DNA of 64,000 nt from Parasponia andersonii (taxonomy: Eukaryota; Streptophyta; Magnoliopsida; Rosales; Cannabaceae), in NCBI GenBank assembly GCA_002914805.1, contig JXTB01000136.1, positions 146,277-210,276 of the forward strand, written 5' to 3'. The position numbers and the translations under genes were made by a program. This document shows positions 48,241 through 60,790 of this stretch, piece by piece. The notes below the pieces were generated by a model. The model was given only the letters and a program-made list of their open reading frames with translations. It had not been told where the DNA came from and did no database searches. Position 1 is the first letter of the stretch. The number at the start of each line of letters is the position of its first letter.

Positions 48241-48681
48241 CCATTTCAATGCACCGGAAGTAACGCAAGGGAAGTCCTAAGTATAGATATAAAAGACTAG
48301 AGATGACTGGCTTTGTTAAGAAGACCTTAGTGAAATTGAGAAATGCATTTCAAGAAGACAAAAAGGTCGTTGTTGAGGTCTAGCAATGATCTAGAGACTT
48401 CTCTCTAGAATATTCTGTGTATTGCCCCTACGTGTTGCCACTGTTGCCCAAGACTAGTATAACCGATTTAAGAGGTCTATGTGTTGCATGTAGATGGTAT
48501 ATCGGTTTGTAAGTCGAGTTAGAGTGGAGTGTATAGTGAATGCTAGTGAGTAGTAAGATAATAAGATACATAAAGTCGTGTGAGTGCCAACAGGTTGTAA
48601 TGTATTGGTGTGTTTTATCAAAGTTAGTGTAATAAAAATGTGTGTTTAGTACTAGTTCTTGTGTGTTGGCCTAACTCAACA

Positions 48682-49516
48682 GATATGGGAATAATAGTAT
48701 TTGTCAGTGGCACGTTTAAATTCGATAGTGTCAATAAGTTTTGGCTTGAAGCAAGTTTTTTCTACTTTAAGCAAAGTGGCTTGGGATTTGGAAAAGTTTG
48801 TGTTGTGCAATTGAGCCAAAATTTGTGCAAATTCATGGAGCAATATCTGCCATAAACAATCTAAGAGTTAAAATTCTCCTGAAACAGGACTAAATCTAGT
48901 TTAAGGAGCCATTGCAGGTTTTGCTTGAAGCAAAAACCACTTCGAGCAAAAATCATGGGAGTAAATAAGCAAACTTCAAGTCAAAAAGTTAGTTTTCTGA
49001 TCTCTAGCCAACCACCTAAAAGTTCTCATGTCTAATCAGACTGAATCCTTTCGGAGACTAGGTTTTGAAAGTGTAAGTGATTGAGTTTTTGTACACGAAT
49101 GCTCATGTTTGATGAACCCGACAACAATTACTCTCAGATGATCCTTAAAAACAGGTCATTACCTTAATTCTGAAGCTAAATGGAAGGATATAATGTCCAC
49201 TGTACACAAAAATAATGTGTATAATTGATTATCATGCTCCAAAAAGCAATATGCATCAAAAACAATACACCAAAATGCTAACCAAGGATGGTAATTTACA
49301 TGCGCCAAGAACTCGCGTATATTTCTAACGATGTTTTCAGATAAAACAAGGATAACACAGCGGGCGGTAAGGAATATTACATATTTATTACAAAATGATG
49401 GAAGCAAAACACCAGAACCAAGAGTGATTCTCATAGCACCAAAAACAAACTCACAGACCTAACTCTCTGGGAGTGAGTTGCAAGTTGTTGGGAGTACAAG
49501 TTGTTCTGATCTTCAT
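48682..49516. other. Intergenic and 3' flank of the MPS1 gene
   Basis: No gene seen. The part next to 49517 will contain the 3' untranslated region of the minus-strand kinase gene. Frames at 48640-48855 and 49159-49434 have no recognisable domain. Confidence 0.45.
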
Positions 49517-52500
49517 CTACTCTCTCTGTGAGTTTGCCAACTGTTTCTCCAGCTGAAAGAATAGTTTCGAAATTTGGGAGAGCAATTTACAATGTTGGTC
49601 ACTTGAGGTCAATAGCTGAGATGTCATTAGCGATTCTGGGTCTCCAAGCAGTTGTTGTAGCTGAGAACATAGCTTTGAAGCTTCAGTGTCCCTTGTACAA
49701 GTGTTGGAAATAAGCTGAAGTAGTCTACAACATTGGTCTTGAGTCGAGGATAGGTGGGGTGGAATTGGAGGAACGAGAAAGGGATGCCGAAGCAACTGGG
49801 GAATCCTCCATCTTTCATTGCGGTCCCATGCAAGACACCTTTTCATGATATCAAGAAGCCAAGGATTCGAAACTGTTTCATATATAATTTCATGGTTTGG
49901 ATCTGTTATAACTTTGAACTTTGCCCAGAATGTTTTGTAATCTGAAAACGGGGTCCTCCCATACACCATCTGATAAAGGATGCAACCAAGGGACCAGATG
50001 TCTGATGGTCGACCACACTTAATAGGGTCTCCATTAGCATCAGTTTCATTACACATAAATGCTTCAGGAGACATGTAGCTCAATGTACCGACCTACATCA
50101 GTAATAAAACCAAAAAATAGTCAAAATTTATAATAATATGTATTTAGGCTATTCAGGGGATAACATTGAAGAAAAGAATGCCGTATAGCGGTACCAACTT
50201 TCGCTGTATCTGCATACCACAAATACTATAAAAGTCCGGCCAAATAAGCAAACGGTTAAGAACAATAAATATATGAGAAACGTATACCAAAAAACTTTAC
50301 TTATCTATAGTTATTATTTTGCCCTCTTTTTATAATAATTTTATAATAAAAGTTAGAAAGAGAAAAATATTAAATAATAGATATTTATTATCCAAATTAT
50401 AGTAATTATTAGATTATGATCCAACGGATGAAAAAAATAACTATTAGATTCGGAACTTATAGCAGTCTGATTTACAACTAATACAACCTAACATATATTT
50501 ATTTCACACAAACAAAATCCTACATCAATTAACAAAATAATTCTGGGCAATAAGTCTACTAACAATTTAATTACCAAATGGCAGAAATTTGCAACTTCAC
50601 ATTATAACATCAAGTTCGGGTCACAAATTCTTGTGAAAATCGAGTTTTTTATGATCTATAAAATTCTAACTCTTAAATCTTAATTTGGCTAAATGAGATC
50701 TTGTCCCTCGATAATATCAGCAAGGAAAAATTACAGTGCAAATGGACTCACATGCACTTATGAAGCCAGCAAATAAAATAAATGAAAATTTGCAGTATTG
50801 TTCTGCCTTTAGTCAACATCAAAAAACAATATGTCATCGTTCAACATGCGACAACTTATGAAATTATGTGCATTAATTAGGACAATAATCCAAATGAGAT
50901 ATTCGTCCTACTTGAATGGTATTTCCAACTGAGTTAAAGAAAAGTGGGTGGGGGCCAGGGAAGAATTACCTGTGAATCCCTTTGAATATTTGTGGTATCA
51001 CTCAGAATGGCTTTGGCTATTCCAAAATCAATTAACTTTAGAGAGCCTTTTACCAGAAGGAAATTAGCTGGCTTCAAGTCGGAGTGCACTATACGCTCCT
51101 CATGTATAGTGTTTACTGCTAGAAGAATTTGCTGCGAAAAAAAAAAAGGGAACCACCTCACATTTAGAATTATCATCCAAAAAAAAAAAACGATAGCCAT
51201 TTTGTCTCATGAATAATTATTAACAATTAATGTACATTTACGCTGAGATATTTTCATTTTACCATATGACAGCATACAAAATGCAATGTAATGCATAACA
51301 GATAAATGCAATGGTTGGAGGCTCGTTTCGTTTCAAGGGAAAACTGACACTTCAATCCTTCAAATCCTAGGCACGTAGTAATGTTTGTGTTCAACTGACA
51401 ACTCCTTGAATGATCTGAAGTTCGAAATGTCTATATCATGATCTTACAGTACAAAAAATGAAAAAGCAACATAATTGAACAAAGACTAAAAGAAATACCT
51501 AAGCTTATGCTAAAAGATACCAAAGTAAAAGATTCATGAATGACTCATGAATCATTGTTAAGACCATCTCCAATGCATTATACTAAAAAATGGTGTGCTA
51601 ATACTAATTTTAACGTGACATGTCAAATTTAGCGTGCACTTTTTTGAATTTTGCTCCAATATATATATGCTAAAAGAAATATTATTTTGTATTTTAAACA
51701 TTAACTATATGTATAAAATATTTTTTTCCTACTATATACTCTTATTATTTTATTATTTAATTACTAATCATAAAAATTAACCTTATCTACCCATTTAGAA
51801 ACACTCATTCTATATAAATGAACAAATTAGTTAATGCAAAAAAAATTATAAATAAAAAAAATATTCTCCTATTAATTATAATTGATTGTAATTTAGTAAG
51901 GATAGACTGGTAAATAAAATTTAATAAAAAAATTAAATACATGCATTGAATTTTGATAATATTGTGAAACACATGAATATTTTATATATAAAATAATAGC
52001 AATGTTGTAAATAACAACACATGCTAAAATTTAGCATGTACTATACTTTGTGCTATATTTGGCACAACGAATAGTACGCACTAAAAATTATACCAAATAT
52101 AGTACACTATTAGAGAGCCATTTTTTATCCAAATGCTAAAATTTAGCATTAACATGACATTTAACATGTGCATTAGAGACGTTCTAATAATTAATGTACA
52201 TTTATGTCGAGATATTTTCATTTTAACATATGACAACATACAAAATGTCAAAATGCAAGGTAATGCATGATAGATAAACGTAATGGTTGGAGTCTCGTTT
52301 CAAGGGAAAGTTAACACTTCAATCCTTCAAATCCTAGGCACGTAGTAATGTTTGTATTCAACTGACAACTCCCAGAAAGATTCTGAAGTTCGAAATGTCT
52401 ATATCATTATCTTATGGTACAAAAAATGAAAAGCAACATAATTGAACAAAGAGTAAAAGAAATACCTAAGCTTTTACTAAGCCAATAAACTATCACCCCA

Positions 52501-55500
52501 GTAAGAACTGAAACAATGGGAAAATAGAAATCAAAACAAAATTTGCAACTGCCAAGCAATGGAAGTTGACTCAGCTAAATAAACAGAAAAACATTAAGAG
52601 GGGGAGAAAGAAAGCAAAGAAGGGTATAACCCAATTACCTGCCAGTAGAATCGAAGCCAGTTCTCATCTATGGTCTGGTTGGAGCCATCCATTTCCTTCC
52701 ACTTCTGGGAAAGCATGTGAGCCAAATCAATCTCACCATATTCAAGTACCATGTAAATAAATCCATCATCCTTGACTCTGCCATCTTTGTTACTCATGGA
52801 CCCATTCATGACCTCCTGAAACAAAGCTTTATCTGTCACCTAAAAACAGAGAGCAGGCATCAGGATTATTGAATTTTGCATATCAAAAATAAATACAAGA
52901 TAGACAGCAGGGGGAAAAAGCATTATAATAGTCATAAATTGTAACGCTAATACAAGAACATCTGATAAAATTATACTACACCTATCATAAACGAAGAATA
53001 AAAAGGTTTAGTACTCGCAGAAATTCAAAGTCTTATCTATTTCTTCTCATGGGTATAAAAGCTTGAAAGCATTTATTTTGTAACTGTAAAACAACTGTGT
53101 AGAAACATAATGATGTGCTTATTCCTTTTGGCAACTCTTACAATTCAGGTTGTATGAAAAAAAAATGGAAACAAAATTCCTCATTAGATATTACAGTTTG
53201 AGAAATAATATATAAAATAAAATGAATAAAGGAAAGGCCAAAAGTAAAAAGCTAATTATTTTTAGATTTTTTCTTTTAACTTCAGAGTCCAACTCAGCCC
53301 CTGCTCAAGTCATAAGTTTCCAGATTCATGATAAAGAACATAATTTGGCCAACTTAGACCATTTGCTTTATTATGTCAAGGTATCTTATTATAGATACTG
53401 TGTAAGCACTTGCTTGGAACTTCATATGATTTAGACATCTTGAAAGCAGGATTTACAACCAAGCATCGACCTTGTAAGATGGAACTCAAATCCATTTCAA
53501 CTAAGACTTCTCTACGATGTTTGGTTGTCGACTCTATTGCAGCATGGTTAGATATTTGTTGGTTTTTCTTTCCTAGACACAGATGCAAGTACAGATCAAC
53601 AACACAAGGCACTAGTCACTATGTGGTGATAACATATGGAACCACATGGCATTACATATTGGGGATTTATGTACCTCAAAGTCTATGAGCTGTATAATGT
53701 TGTGCTTTCCTTTCAACCTATTCAAATACCCAATTTCCTGACAAAACCCAAAAGCAGTAGCATAATCACGTCCTTTGAGTTTGATTTTTTTAAGCGCATA
53801 GATTGTACAATCTGATGAGATAACTTTGTGGACCTCACTGCTTCCTCCGCTACCTATCTTGCCAAGCCTTTGATAGAGCTTCCCATTAACTTTAAAAAAC
53901 AAGTCAGGATCATAATTCCTTTTACGAGGGACTGATGCACCTTTAGCACCTGCAACTCTATCTTGTTTATCTAATTTAGAATGCTCAGATTTCACATCAG
54001 AAGATAAACTCTTGGATGATGAAATGTGAGATTGAAAATCAATAGCACCAGTAGCTAATCGTTTCCCTTCAGCTGGCCTATCATCAAGAAGAGAAGGGTC
54101 TCCAGCCAAGTCACTTTCCTTGAGCACAGAGTCCTGCTGCACTTTAGAAAGTTCATACTCCTTAACCTCCATTTGAGTATCAACTGCAGAGGCAGAAGAT
54201 TGTGCTGCAACAGCAATCTGGTCATTTAGCATTCCATGGTCGTCCTTTACACATGGACTTGATTGATGCAGTATTTTCCCTTGAGTTACAGGATGAGAAT
54301 TTACATTTAAATCCCCCATGGGTTCCAGTGCCGCATGTGAATCACTATGAAGACGGGAGCAAAAAGTTGTCTGATTAAGCATGGGTGCTGAAGTTGAATG
54401 GACAGATGTTGTTGTGGCACATGATGGCCCAACAACCGAAGACTGAGTGTTAGGCTGGCTTAAGAAGTTTCTGAAATGGTGCAACTGATCCTGAACAGCT
54501 GTCGTTCTCTTTGCCAACAGAGAAATCCCACCATCAGATCTCAAGGTGATATCACATTCTGTGTTCTGATGCTTCATCTCGTGATTGATTACTGTTGATG
54601 CCTCTCCTTGATTGCCCACCACCCATTCCATTTCTGTCAATGCAAGTGAACTCATGTGAGATGATAAGTTCTCCAATCCAGTGGCCATAAGATCATCGGC
54701 CCCTGCAGGGTAGAAACAAGAGAGAAAATATACATGTAGCATAGTGACAATCCAGAAATTGTACACAAGATTAGCAATGATTCCCTATCTCAAGGTATCA
54801 TAATCAAAGATGCCAAAGAACAGCAATCTAACTGAAAAAAATACTTTCATTTAGAAAATTCGAAAGAACTAAGCAAGCATTACCCTGGGAAATGGCCTTG
54901 CTTGCAACTGAAAATTGGACCTTTTTCCGACCATCAACATCTTGAGATTCCACATTCGACAGAGACATTGGGTTGTTGTCTTTACAACCAGTTATGGGCT
55001 TCGTTTGATTTCTCTGCCCATCAAATGGATTCAAGTTTTCATCGAAGGCTTTGGTAATGGTGTCTGAAATGGAAGGTGGTGTAATTGACGCGTCTTCTTG
55101 AGTTTCCTTGGCAACAGTGGTCACTCTCTTTACCTGCATGATTGAATCTTTCACAGCATGACCCTCACTAACTGAAACTAGATCTCTAGACTCAAGAGGA
55201 CCTACACCTGATGCCGATTTTTTGGAAACCTGCCGTTGAGGAACTAAAATGCGCCTAGGCCCTAGACTATTCGACTGCATTTCACCTGAAAATCCCTCAA
55301 CAAAACCATGAAAGGAATTGGGGATATTAGAATGCACTCAAAACATTAATGACATCAATTCTACAAGCAGATTTCTTTGACATAATTTGCACAATCATAC
55401 TAAAGTATAAATTTCCAAATAGATCGCAAATTCAAACTCATAAAAGTAACAAAAAAAATTTTTATAAATTTTTTTCAGTAAGAAAAGGAAAAACAAACCT

Positions 55501-55787
55501 AACCCAGATAGAGAAAACACACAAAGAAACCCTCAATTAGAGTTGCAAAACAAACCCATCCAAAATACGAGTCCCCAATCATCACATTCCCAGAAAATTG
55601 AAACCATTGAGAAAGACAGAGAGAGAGAGTTACCTATAGGGCGATGTCGCTTGAAGGCGGCCTGAAGATGTCGGAACAAGCCAGGAGGAGAGGAGGAAGA
55701 GAAGGAAGAAGAGGAAGAGGATGTGGAATCAGGGTTGATCGGACGGGTGAGGTTAGTCCTCGGCGGAAGGTGAAGCTCCCTGTCCAT
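49517..55787 (-). CDS. MPS1: MPS1/TTK-type dual-specificity kinase, six exons
   Basis: Spindle-assembly-checkpoint kinase acting at kinetochores in mitosis and meiosis. Coding exons on the minus strand: 55787-55634, 55285-54884, 54702-53675, 52839-52639, 51131-50970 and 50092-49517. All introns are GT-AG and phases match, giving 840 codons. Residues 1-460 are a Ser-rich, low-complexity regulatory arm starting [13 protein letters not shown]. The kinase domain is about 462-755: glycine loop IGSGGSSEV (467-475), ATP Lys in YALKK (490), helix-C Glu in CQEIGY (508), [10 protein letters not shown] with catalytic Asp 613, LIDFGIAK with DFG Asp 630, and MSPEAF with Glu 659. HSD in place of HRD is a trademark of the MPS1/TTK family, so the assignment is firm. 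Residues 756-840 are a helical tail. The long third intron-side arm is poorly conserved in plants. No frame break was found. Exon 2's acceptor position could be off by one base in my count. Confidence 0.93.
51224..52477 (-). repeat. Duplicated intron segment flanking a MITE, in MPS1 intron 4
   Basis: About 290 bp at 51224-51518 recurs at 52189-52477. It includes GAGATATTTTCATTTTA, CAATCCTTCAAATCCTAGGC and ACGTAGTAATGTTTGT, and both copies end AAATACCTAAGCTT. The copies differ by scattered substitutions and small indels. A 623-bp MITE lies between them, so the segment was tandemly duplicated and the MITE is at or near the junction. Confidence 0.85.
51562..52184. mobile_element. PIF/Harbinger-like MITE in MPS1 intron 4
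   Basis: Terminal inverted repeats GACCATCTCCAATGCA (left) and GAACGTCTCTAATGCA (right end read inward) match at 13 of 16 bases. They are flanked on both sides by TAA, the 3-bp target duplication typical of Tourist/Harbinger-type elements. The inner part carries a further inverted pair around ATGCTAAAATTTAGCAT. No coding frame. Confidence 0.75.
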
Positions 55788-55856
55788 GGCGGGATCTCAG
55801 CGGCATCTTAGAGCCACCCAAATGCAAATGGGAAGCGAAAGAGAGAGTTTGTGCAT

Positions 55857-56131
55857 TTAGGGTTTTAGGGGTTTGGTTCCATCTTCCATGAATAGAGGTA
55901 GACTAGAGCTCTAACTCTAATGGAGTTAAATCGCACTGAGACTGAGACTAAGCTAGTGGTTAAGTCCAAGACTAGTCCCCAACCAACCAAAGAGAGCTCC
56001 GAGAGGGGAAGGTTTGAGAAGTTTTCAAACTCGGACAAGTTCGCGCTCTTACCTTGGAAGTTTCTGTTGGAGATATGGGCCTGGCCCATTTAAGTTCCGA
56101 CAGGGATGTACCACTTGGGCCAAATGGCCCA
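55857..56131 (-). promoter_or_regulatory. MPS1 promoter elements: telo-box and TGGGCC/GGCCCA cluster
   Basis: About 70 bp upstream of the ATG the minus strand carries AAACCCTAA (55857-55865), a plant telo-box. Four TGGGCC/GGCCCA words lie at 56076-56081, 56083-56088, 56116-56121 and 56126-56131, arranged as two inverted pairs. Telo-box plus site II (TGGGCY, TCP-bound) pairing is known from promoters of plant genes active in dividing cells, which fits a mitotic kinase. The function of these copies is inferred. Confidence 0.55.
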
Positions 56132-56685
56132 GTCGTCATAGGATAAAGGGCCTTGTTTTAGTCGGCCGAATAGGCTGGAAGCATTTGATTTGATTTTGGG
56201 GGACTTTCAGTTGTTTAGAATACAAAGTTGGGAAGAAATTTCTAGCTTCGACTAATTTTAGTTTCGACTCTCAATTTTTTTTTTAAGAATAAATTTTAGT
56301 TTTGACTCTCATTTATGTGTTGTGTAGTCTCTTCTTTTTGCTCTCTCTGTCTTTCTTTCTTTTCTTTTTTTTTTTTTTTAAGAAAAAAAAATGTAACAGT
56401 CAGTGAGTCAAATGGATTTCCACTTTATTTCAAAAAAAAAAAAAAAAAAACTCGACTTTTCAAACGTTATAATAACCAATAACCCAAAATACCCCCCCAA
56501 TACTTTCTGACAAAGTTACCCAAAGCCAAACAAATTCAAATTTATGGATATGTATTTTCAGATGAAAATTCCTTATACATTAGCTTAGCAAAACAGAGTA
56601 TTTATTCACCGTCTAACACATAAATATACCAAAAACAAAAACTCTCTCTCTCTTCTGCGTTCTCTGTCTTAGACTATCAACGAAG
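56132..56685. other. Shared 5' region between MPS1 and the plus-strand gene at 56686
   Basis: The two genes are divergent with starts 0.9 kb apart. The stretch holds poly-A/T runs and, at 56620-56633, a CATAAATATACC string about 60 bp upstream of the plus-strand ATG that could serve as its TATA box, followed by a CT-rich leader. Confidence 0.45.
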
Positions 56686-58042
56686 ATGGGTGTGATATAT
56701 GCATCTGATACTTATCTTCAACTTCACCAAATGGCTTCAAGTTTCTCTTTTGTTGCCCAAAAACTGGACAAGAAGATAGAAGAATTGATGGTACGTGTGA
56801 TCACCAAAGAGAGAGAACAATTTTTTCATGAACAACTCAGGGCCTTGGGCAATGAAGTCTATGATCTCAAGGAAAATCAACAGCTTCTCAAGAGGGATTT
56901 TAGCGGGACGATAATGAAGTTCTGCCGATTACTTGGCGAAGAAGATTGTGTTGATCAAGACCAATTAGAACTCAAATTCTTTCCCCAGAGGGGGGGTGAG
57001 AACCGAAGGCGAAATCAAACTTGCGATGCAAGAAATCGATAGGTGGAACGAAAAAGAAGTGGAGCTTAGTAAGGAAAGGAGGGAGTTGGCTCTGAGATTT
57101 GTCAGAGCTTTTCCTTGCGAAGAAGGGTATTTCAAGAAAGACATGTTCCATGATGTTGATGTTGTTTCATATGATCATACAAAAAAAGATCATGAGATTG
57201 ACGATGATATGATACCATTAACTAAGGTTAGTAATGGAACATGGGGTTGGCATAAACTTGAAGGAGTAGAGAAATCAGATGATGATCAAGTGGAGTGGAG
57301 TTTGACTGAGGTTATGTTGAAGATGTATGGATTCAAGCTTGACAGGGCAAAGAAGGAAGAACAGGTCATAAGGCACTGGAAGGGATCATTGTTGAGTGCA
57401 TCAAAGAAACACAGGGACTTAACCAAGAACAACTTGATTAATGAACTTCTTAGGCAAAAGAGAAACAAACTAGCCGTTTTATTGGAGGCGATCGAAGCGA
57501 TCAAGAAGTCTAGGGAATTCGATGAAGAGGTACAAGAGGCTGAGAAACTGATGCTGGAGTGGTTGTACCAGATTGAGAGGGAGATCTTTTTTCTGTTTAA
57601 TGATCTGGTCCTTATAGTTTGGACCTATAATCAAGTGGTAGTAGCTGCGTTCCGAAAATACTTCAGGTCGAAACTTGAAGTGCTAAGACGGCGACAACAT
57701 GGGAGGGTACCGGTGGTGGTCTACAGGATTCTTTCTTTACTGGAAGGAGAAGTAATGGAGGGTTCAATTGTGGAAGAAGGCAAAGGATTAATCTTATTGA
57801 AGAAAATTCATGTTGGTCAATTTATGGATCAGCTCTACAAGATGATTCTGTTGTTGACATCTGTTTTGAATGCGAATTCAAGTGTGTCCAGTTTGAGTAT
57901 GTCTAAGAAGAAAACACTACTTGAGTGTGTTGAAATTGTCAGAAGATGTGATGAGGCATGGCGAGCTATTAGAATGGAGGTTGATGAATCAATGAGGGGT
58001 AGCATAGGCATAGATTATTCTCAAGTTAGTTCTGTTGTATAG
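56686..58042 (+). pseudogene. Unknown plant gene, intronless, broken by one extra base
   Basis: Not recognised. Two overlapping frames (56686-57042 and 56996-58042) join into one 451-codon protein if one G of the seven-G run at 56990-56996 is ignored. Codons continue smoothly on both sides (LELKFFPQR, then RTEGEIKLAMQEIDRW). What can be seen: a charged, helix-rich N-terminal third with coiled-coil character (MVRVITKEREQFFHEQL, EVYDLKENQQLLK), an acidic middle (KKDHEIDDDMIPL), a long Lys/Glu-rich helix, then a hydrophobic helical C-terminus (IEREIFFLFNDLVLIVW). No catalytic motif, signal peptide or zinc site is evident. It is either an intact gene with an assembly error or a recent pseudogene. 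Its possible relative is the gene at 61752. Confidence 0.65.
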
Positions 58043-58525
58043 ACTTTTGACACTAGTTGAAATTGTTAATTTTTTTTTTTTTTATTTCAGATTCATGATT
58101 TGCTTATAATATATACCTTATTTTCACTTATTTTATTCACGATTTACAACTATGTTTATCTCTGTAGAAGATTAATTCTAGACTTGGATAATAATATTTT
58201 AATGGAATAACAGTCACACAAGGCTGTTAGAGTATTTCGGTACTAGGCTATATTTTCAGTATTCTGAGCATGTGAAAATTATGTATTGATTATTTTACCA
58301 TTAAAAACTTTCTTCAACTGGTAAAAGTTAAAACTCAAACACCCTTATTCTGCTTCCTGGTTTCTTCAACTGGTACAAGCTAAAGAATTTATGAGATGAG
58401 GATCCTGAATTTGTCGATAAAATCAGGAACCAAATCATAGGACATAGATCAGCTTGTTAATTATTCTAAATGGAGATTTAGAATCTAGAATCTGTTCCGA
58501 GTAGTGACGACCTAATTTGGTTACA

Positions 58526-58690
58526 ATGGAAATAAGTCCTGATCCATGCTTAGAAGCTCTGAATTCTATTGAGCTAGAGTTTTATCAATACGAAATGCAT
58601 TTGAGAAAAGAGGAGATTCTTAAGATGGAAAGGGAGATGATGGAGGATTTCAAAGACATTTTAGAAAGATTTCCTCATGATATAGAGTAG
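58526..58690 (+). CDS. Small acidic ORF, 54 codons, unknown
   Basis: Open frame from ATG to TAG: starts MEISPDPCLEALNSIE and continues as a Glu/Met/Lys-rich amphipathic helix (EEILKMEREMMEDF). Composition differs from the AT-noise around it and looks protein-like, similar in flavour to the preceding gene. It may be a small gene, an orphan exon or a fragment of a duplicated copy. Confidence 0.25.
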   Translation: MEISPDPCLEALNSIELEFYQYEMHLRKEEILKMEREMMEDFKDILERFPHDIE

Positions 58691-60790
58691 TTCCTTTAAG
58701 TCTATTTGGGGTGATTTTTTTTTCCCCTGGTTCATTCTTAGTTTTTAGTCTTTAGATATTTTGATCTGTTGACTACTGTATTTAAGTCCTCTTCTTCATT
58801 TATTTCTTTTGGGTTCTGAATTTAATGTGAAGAGGTAAAGGATTACTACATGGTTGTGAATTATTGACATGATACTTAAACTGGGAGAGTTTAGTATTTG
58901 ACTACTGATATGATATATTTCTAATTGTTAATACCTGTCATGATTTACAACATCAGTTAATTATATTTGCAATCTGCTAACGTTAAATAAAATTAGTTGA
59001 ACATTAACCATGTTGAGAAGCCTTGATTTGGAAAGCGTAGATACATATGTGTACGGTTACCTTATTTCCATGTAGCTTCTTTATGATTTATACCATCGGT
59101 TTACAATATACTGATGGAATATCAGTCAAAGTAGTACAACTGGCCTGTCTAATACTATAGCTTGGGGCAACTAAAGAGCGTAATTCGGTCTTAGATAGTC
59201 ATAGTAGAACAACTGGTTAAGACTATAATTTGCATAAAAAATTATGTAAAGCTGCGTTTTATTGTATCGTTTATTAATATTTTTGGATTCTTGGTTACCT
59301 TATTTCTATTTACATCTTGGTTATGAATTTTAGGCTTGGACTATTATATAGTGATGGTGATGCAATATGAGTCACATTAGTGGTACAACCGATCAGGTAG
59401 TATAGTTACACAAGTACTAAGATTTATCCTATACGCCATAAAATATTTTTTAAGCATGTTACACTTACAGATTTTACCTGAAACTTTAAAAAGAAAGAGA
59501 AAGGGAAAAAAAAATTGAAAAATACTAATCAAAGTTTAGAAACAAAAAAGAAATTCAACTTAACTTTTAAGTTCTATCCCATGTAATTAAAAGCACTTGG
59601 TGGAGGGTGTTGCTATTTTCAGAATATTCAAGGAACAAGGAGAAAATCTCAAGAAGCTAGCAAATGGCCTATCCATGAGGACGATCAAGGATGCGTTCAG
59701 TTTCGCTGTTACTAATTCTTCATCATCACCATCAACATCATAAGATCATGATCATGGTGTAATTGGAACTAGAAATGAGTAGATTGATGGTTATACCATT
59801 TAGTTTCGCTCATGAATTCTGTGACACGATTTCATTTTTGGAAGCTTTTTTCAGCGGTCAAGTTTGGGATTTGGATTCTGAAAATCAAGTGACTGATTAC
59901 AAGAGTTGAAGGGTTAGAAAAAATCACAGAGGACTAAAGTTCAGTTACTAATTTTTACCTTACTAGTCAACCAAATTATCATATCTATCAATTAAGAACA
60001 AAGAAATGAATGGTTACTACTGTTTGAATGGCCCTGAATAGTTTCACATGTACTTCTCTAAAAGATCACAGAATTATCTAACAACTAATTCTAACCAAGA
60101 ATTACGACTAATGAAATACATATTTAACATTTTCCCTTGTTCAAAAGATGTGACAAGGATTGAAGAGCTTGCTAAGATGAGAATCTAGCATGCAAGCTTT
60201 TTTCAAAAAATTTTGCTCAATAATTTTGGTCGATTGCAATATTATTTATCCAGTAATACCACGAGGCACATGTGGTATATGTACCAGTATGTGGTGCTAA
60301 ATACCAAAGTTAGTCTTTGGGCATTTTTCTTATTTAGAAATTGTTTTTTTTTTTTTTTCATTCATTTGACTCAAATATCCATCTCTTTTGACACTTATTT
60401 ACCCACTGCTTATCCACATATTAAATAAACTAACTGTTCTTTTTCATTTTATTTTCATGTTTATAAAACTTTATATATAGCAAAATAAATTAATAAAATC
60501 ACAACATAGTCCCCAGAGCTCTTCATAAAGCGTCAGAAAAAAAAAAATCTCAGTCCTCAATCTCTCTCTCTCAAGAATAGCAAGAATCTCAACTACATTG
60601 ATCGTAACGGAAATAACTAACTATCCTGATCAAGAAAGCCTATATTTGCTAATATGCACCAATGTTGATTCACTTACTCGCCTATAACCAATCAAACGTT
60701 TTACATTATTACATTCACAAAGGTCAACGGTCACCCCCAATTTCATTTTCCTTTTCCGAAAATTAAATATATACATATATATATATATAT
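58691..60790. other. Intergenic with diverged repeats and an exon-like remnant
   Basis: A phrase built on a ...GGAATATCAGTCA.. AGTAGTACAAC core occurs in diverged form near 58205, 59110 and 59350, pointing to an old local duplication. At 59622-59741 an acceptor-like TATTTTCAG is followed by 39 open codons ending in a stop (IFKEQGENLKKLANGLSMR to SSSPSTS). No donor or partner exon is identified. Confidence 0.35.

Larger units (their letters stand above)
46480..48681 (+). mobile_element. Short gag-only Copia-like LTR retrotransposon (relic)
   Basis: About 240-bp diverged terminal repeats (46480-46712 and about 48433-48681) share a TGTT..GCC..AAGAC start, AGTATAACCGA(C/T)TT, TGGTGTG.GTTATCAA and TAATAAAA. 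A primer site TGGTATCAAAGC at 46715-46726 follows the first. The 1.7-kb interior contains a Copia-type zinc knuckle but no reverse transcriptase. Most of the interior is non-coding today. Confidence 0.55.

Noticed and set aside
55865..56089. 74-codon minus-strand ORF upstream of MPS1
   Set aside because: It lies across the promoter elements, starts within the TGGGCC cluster and has no domain. It may be part of a 5' untranslated region at most.
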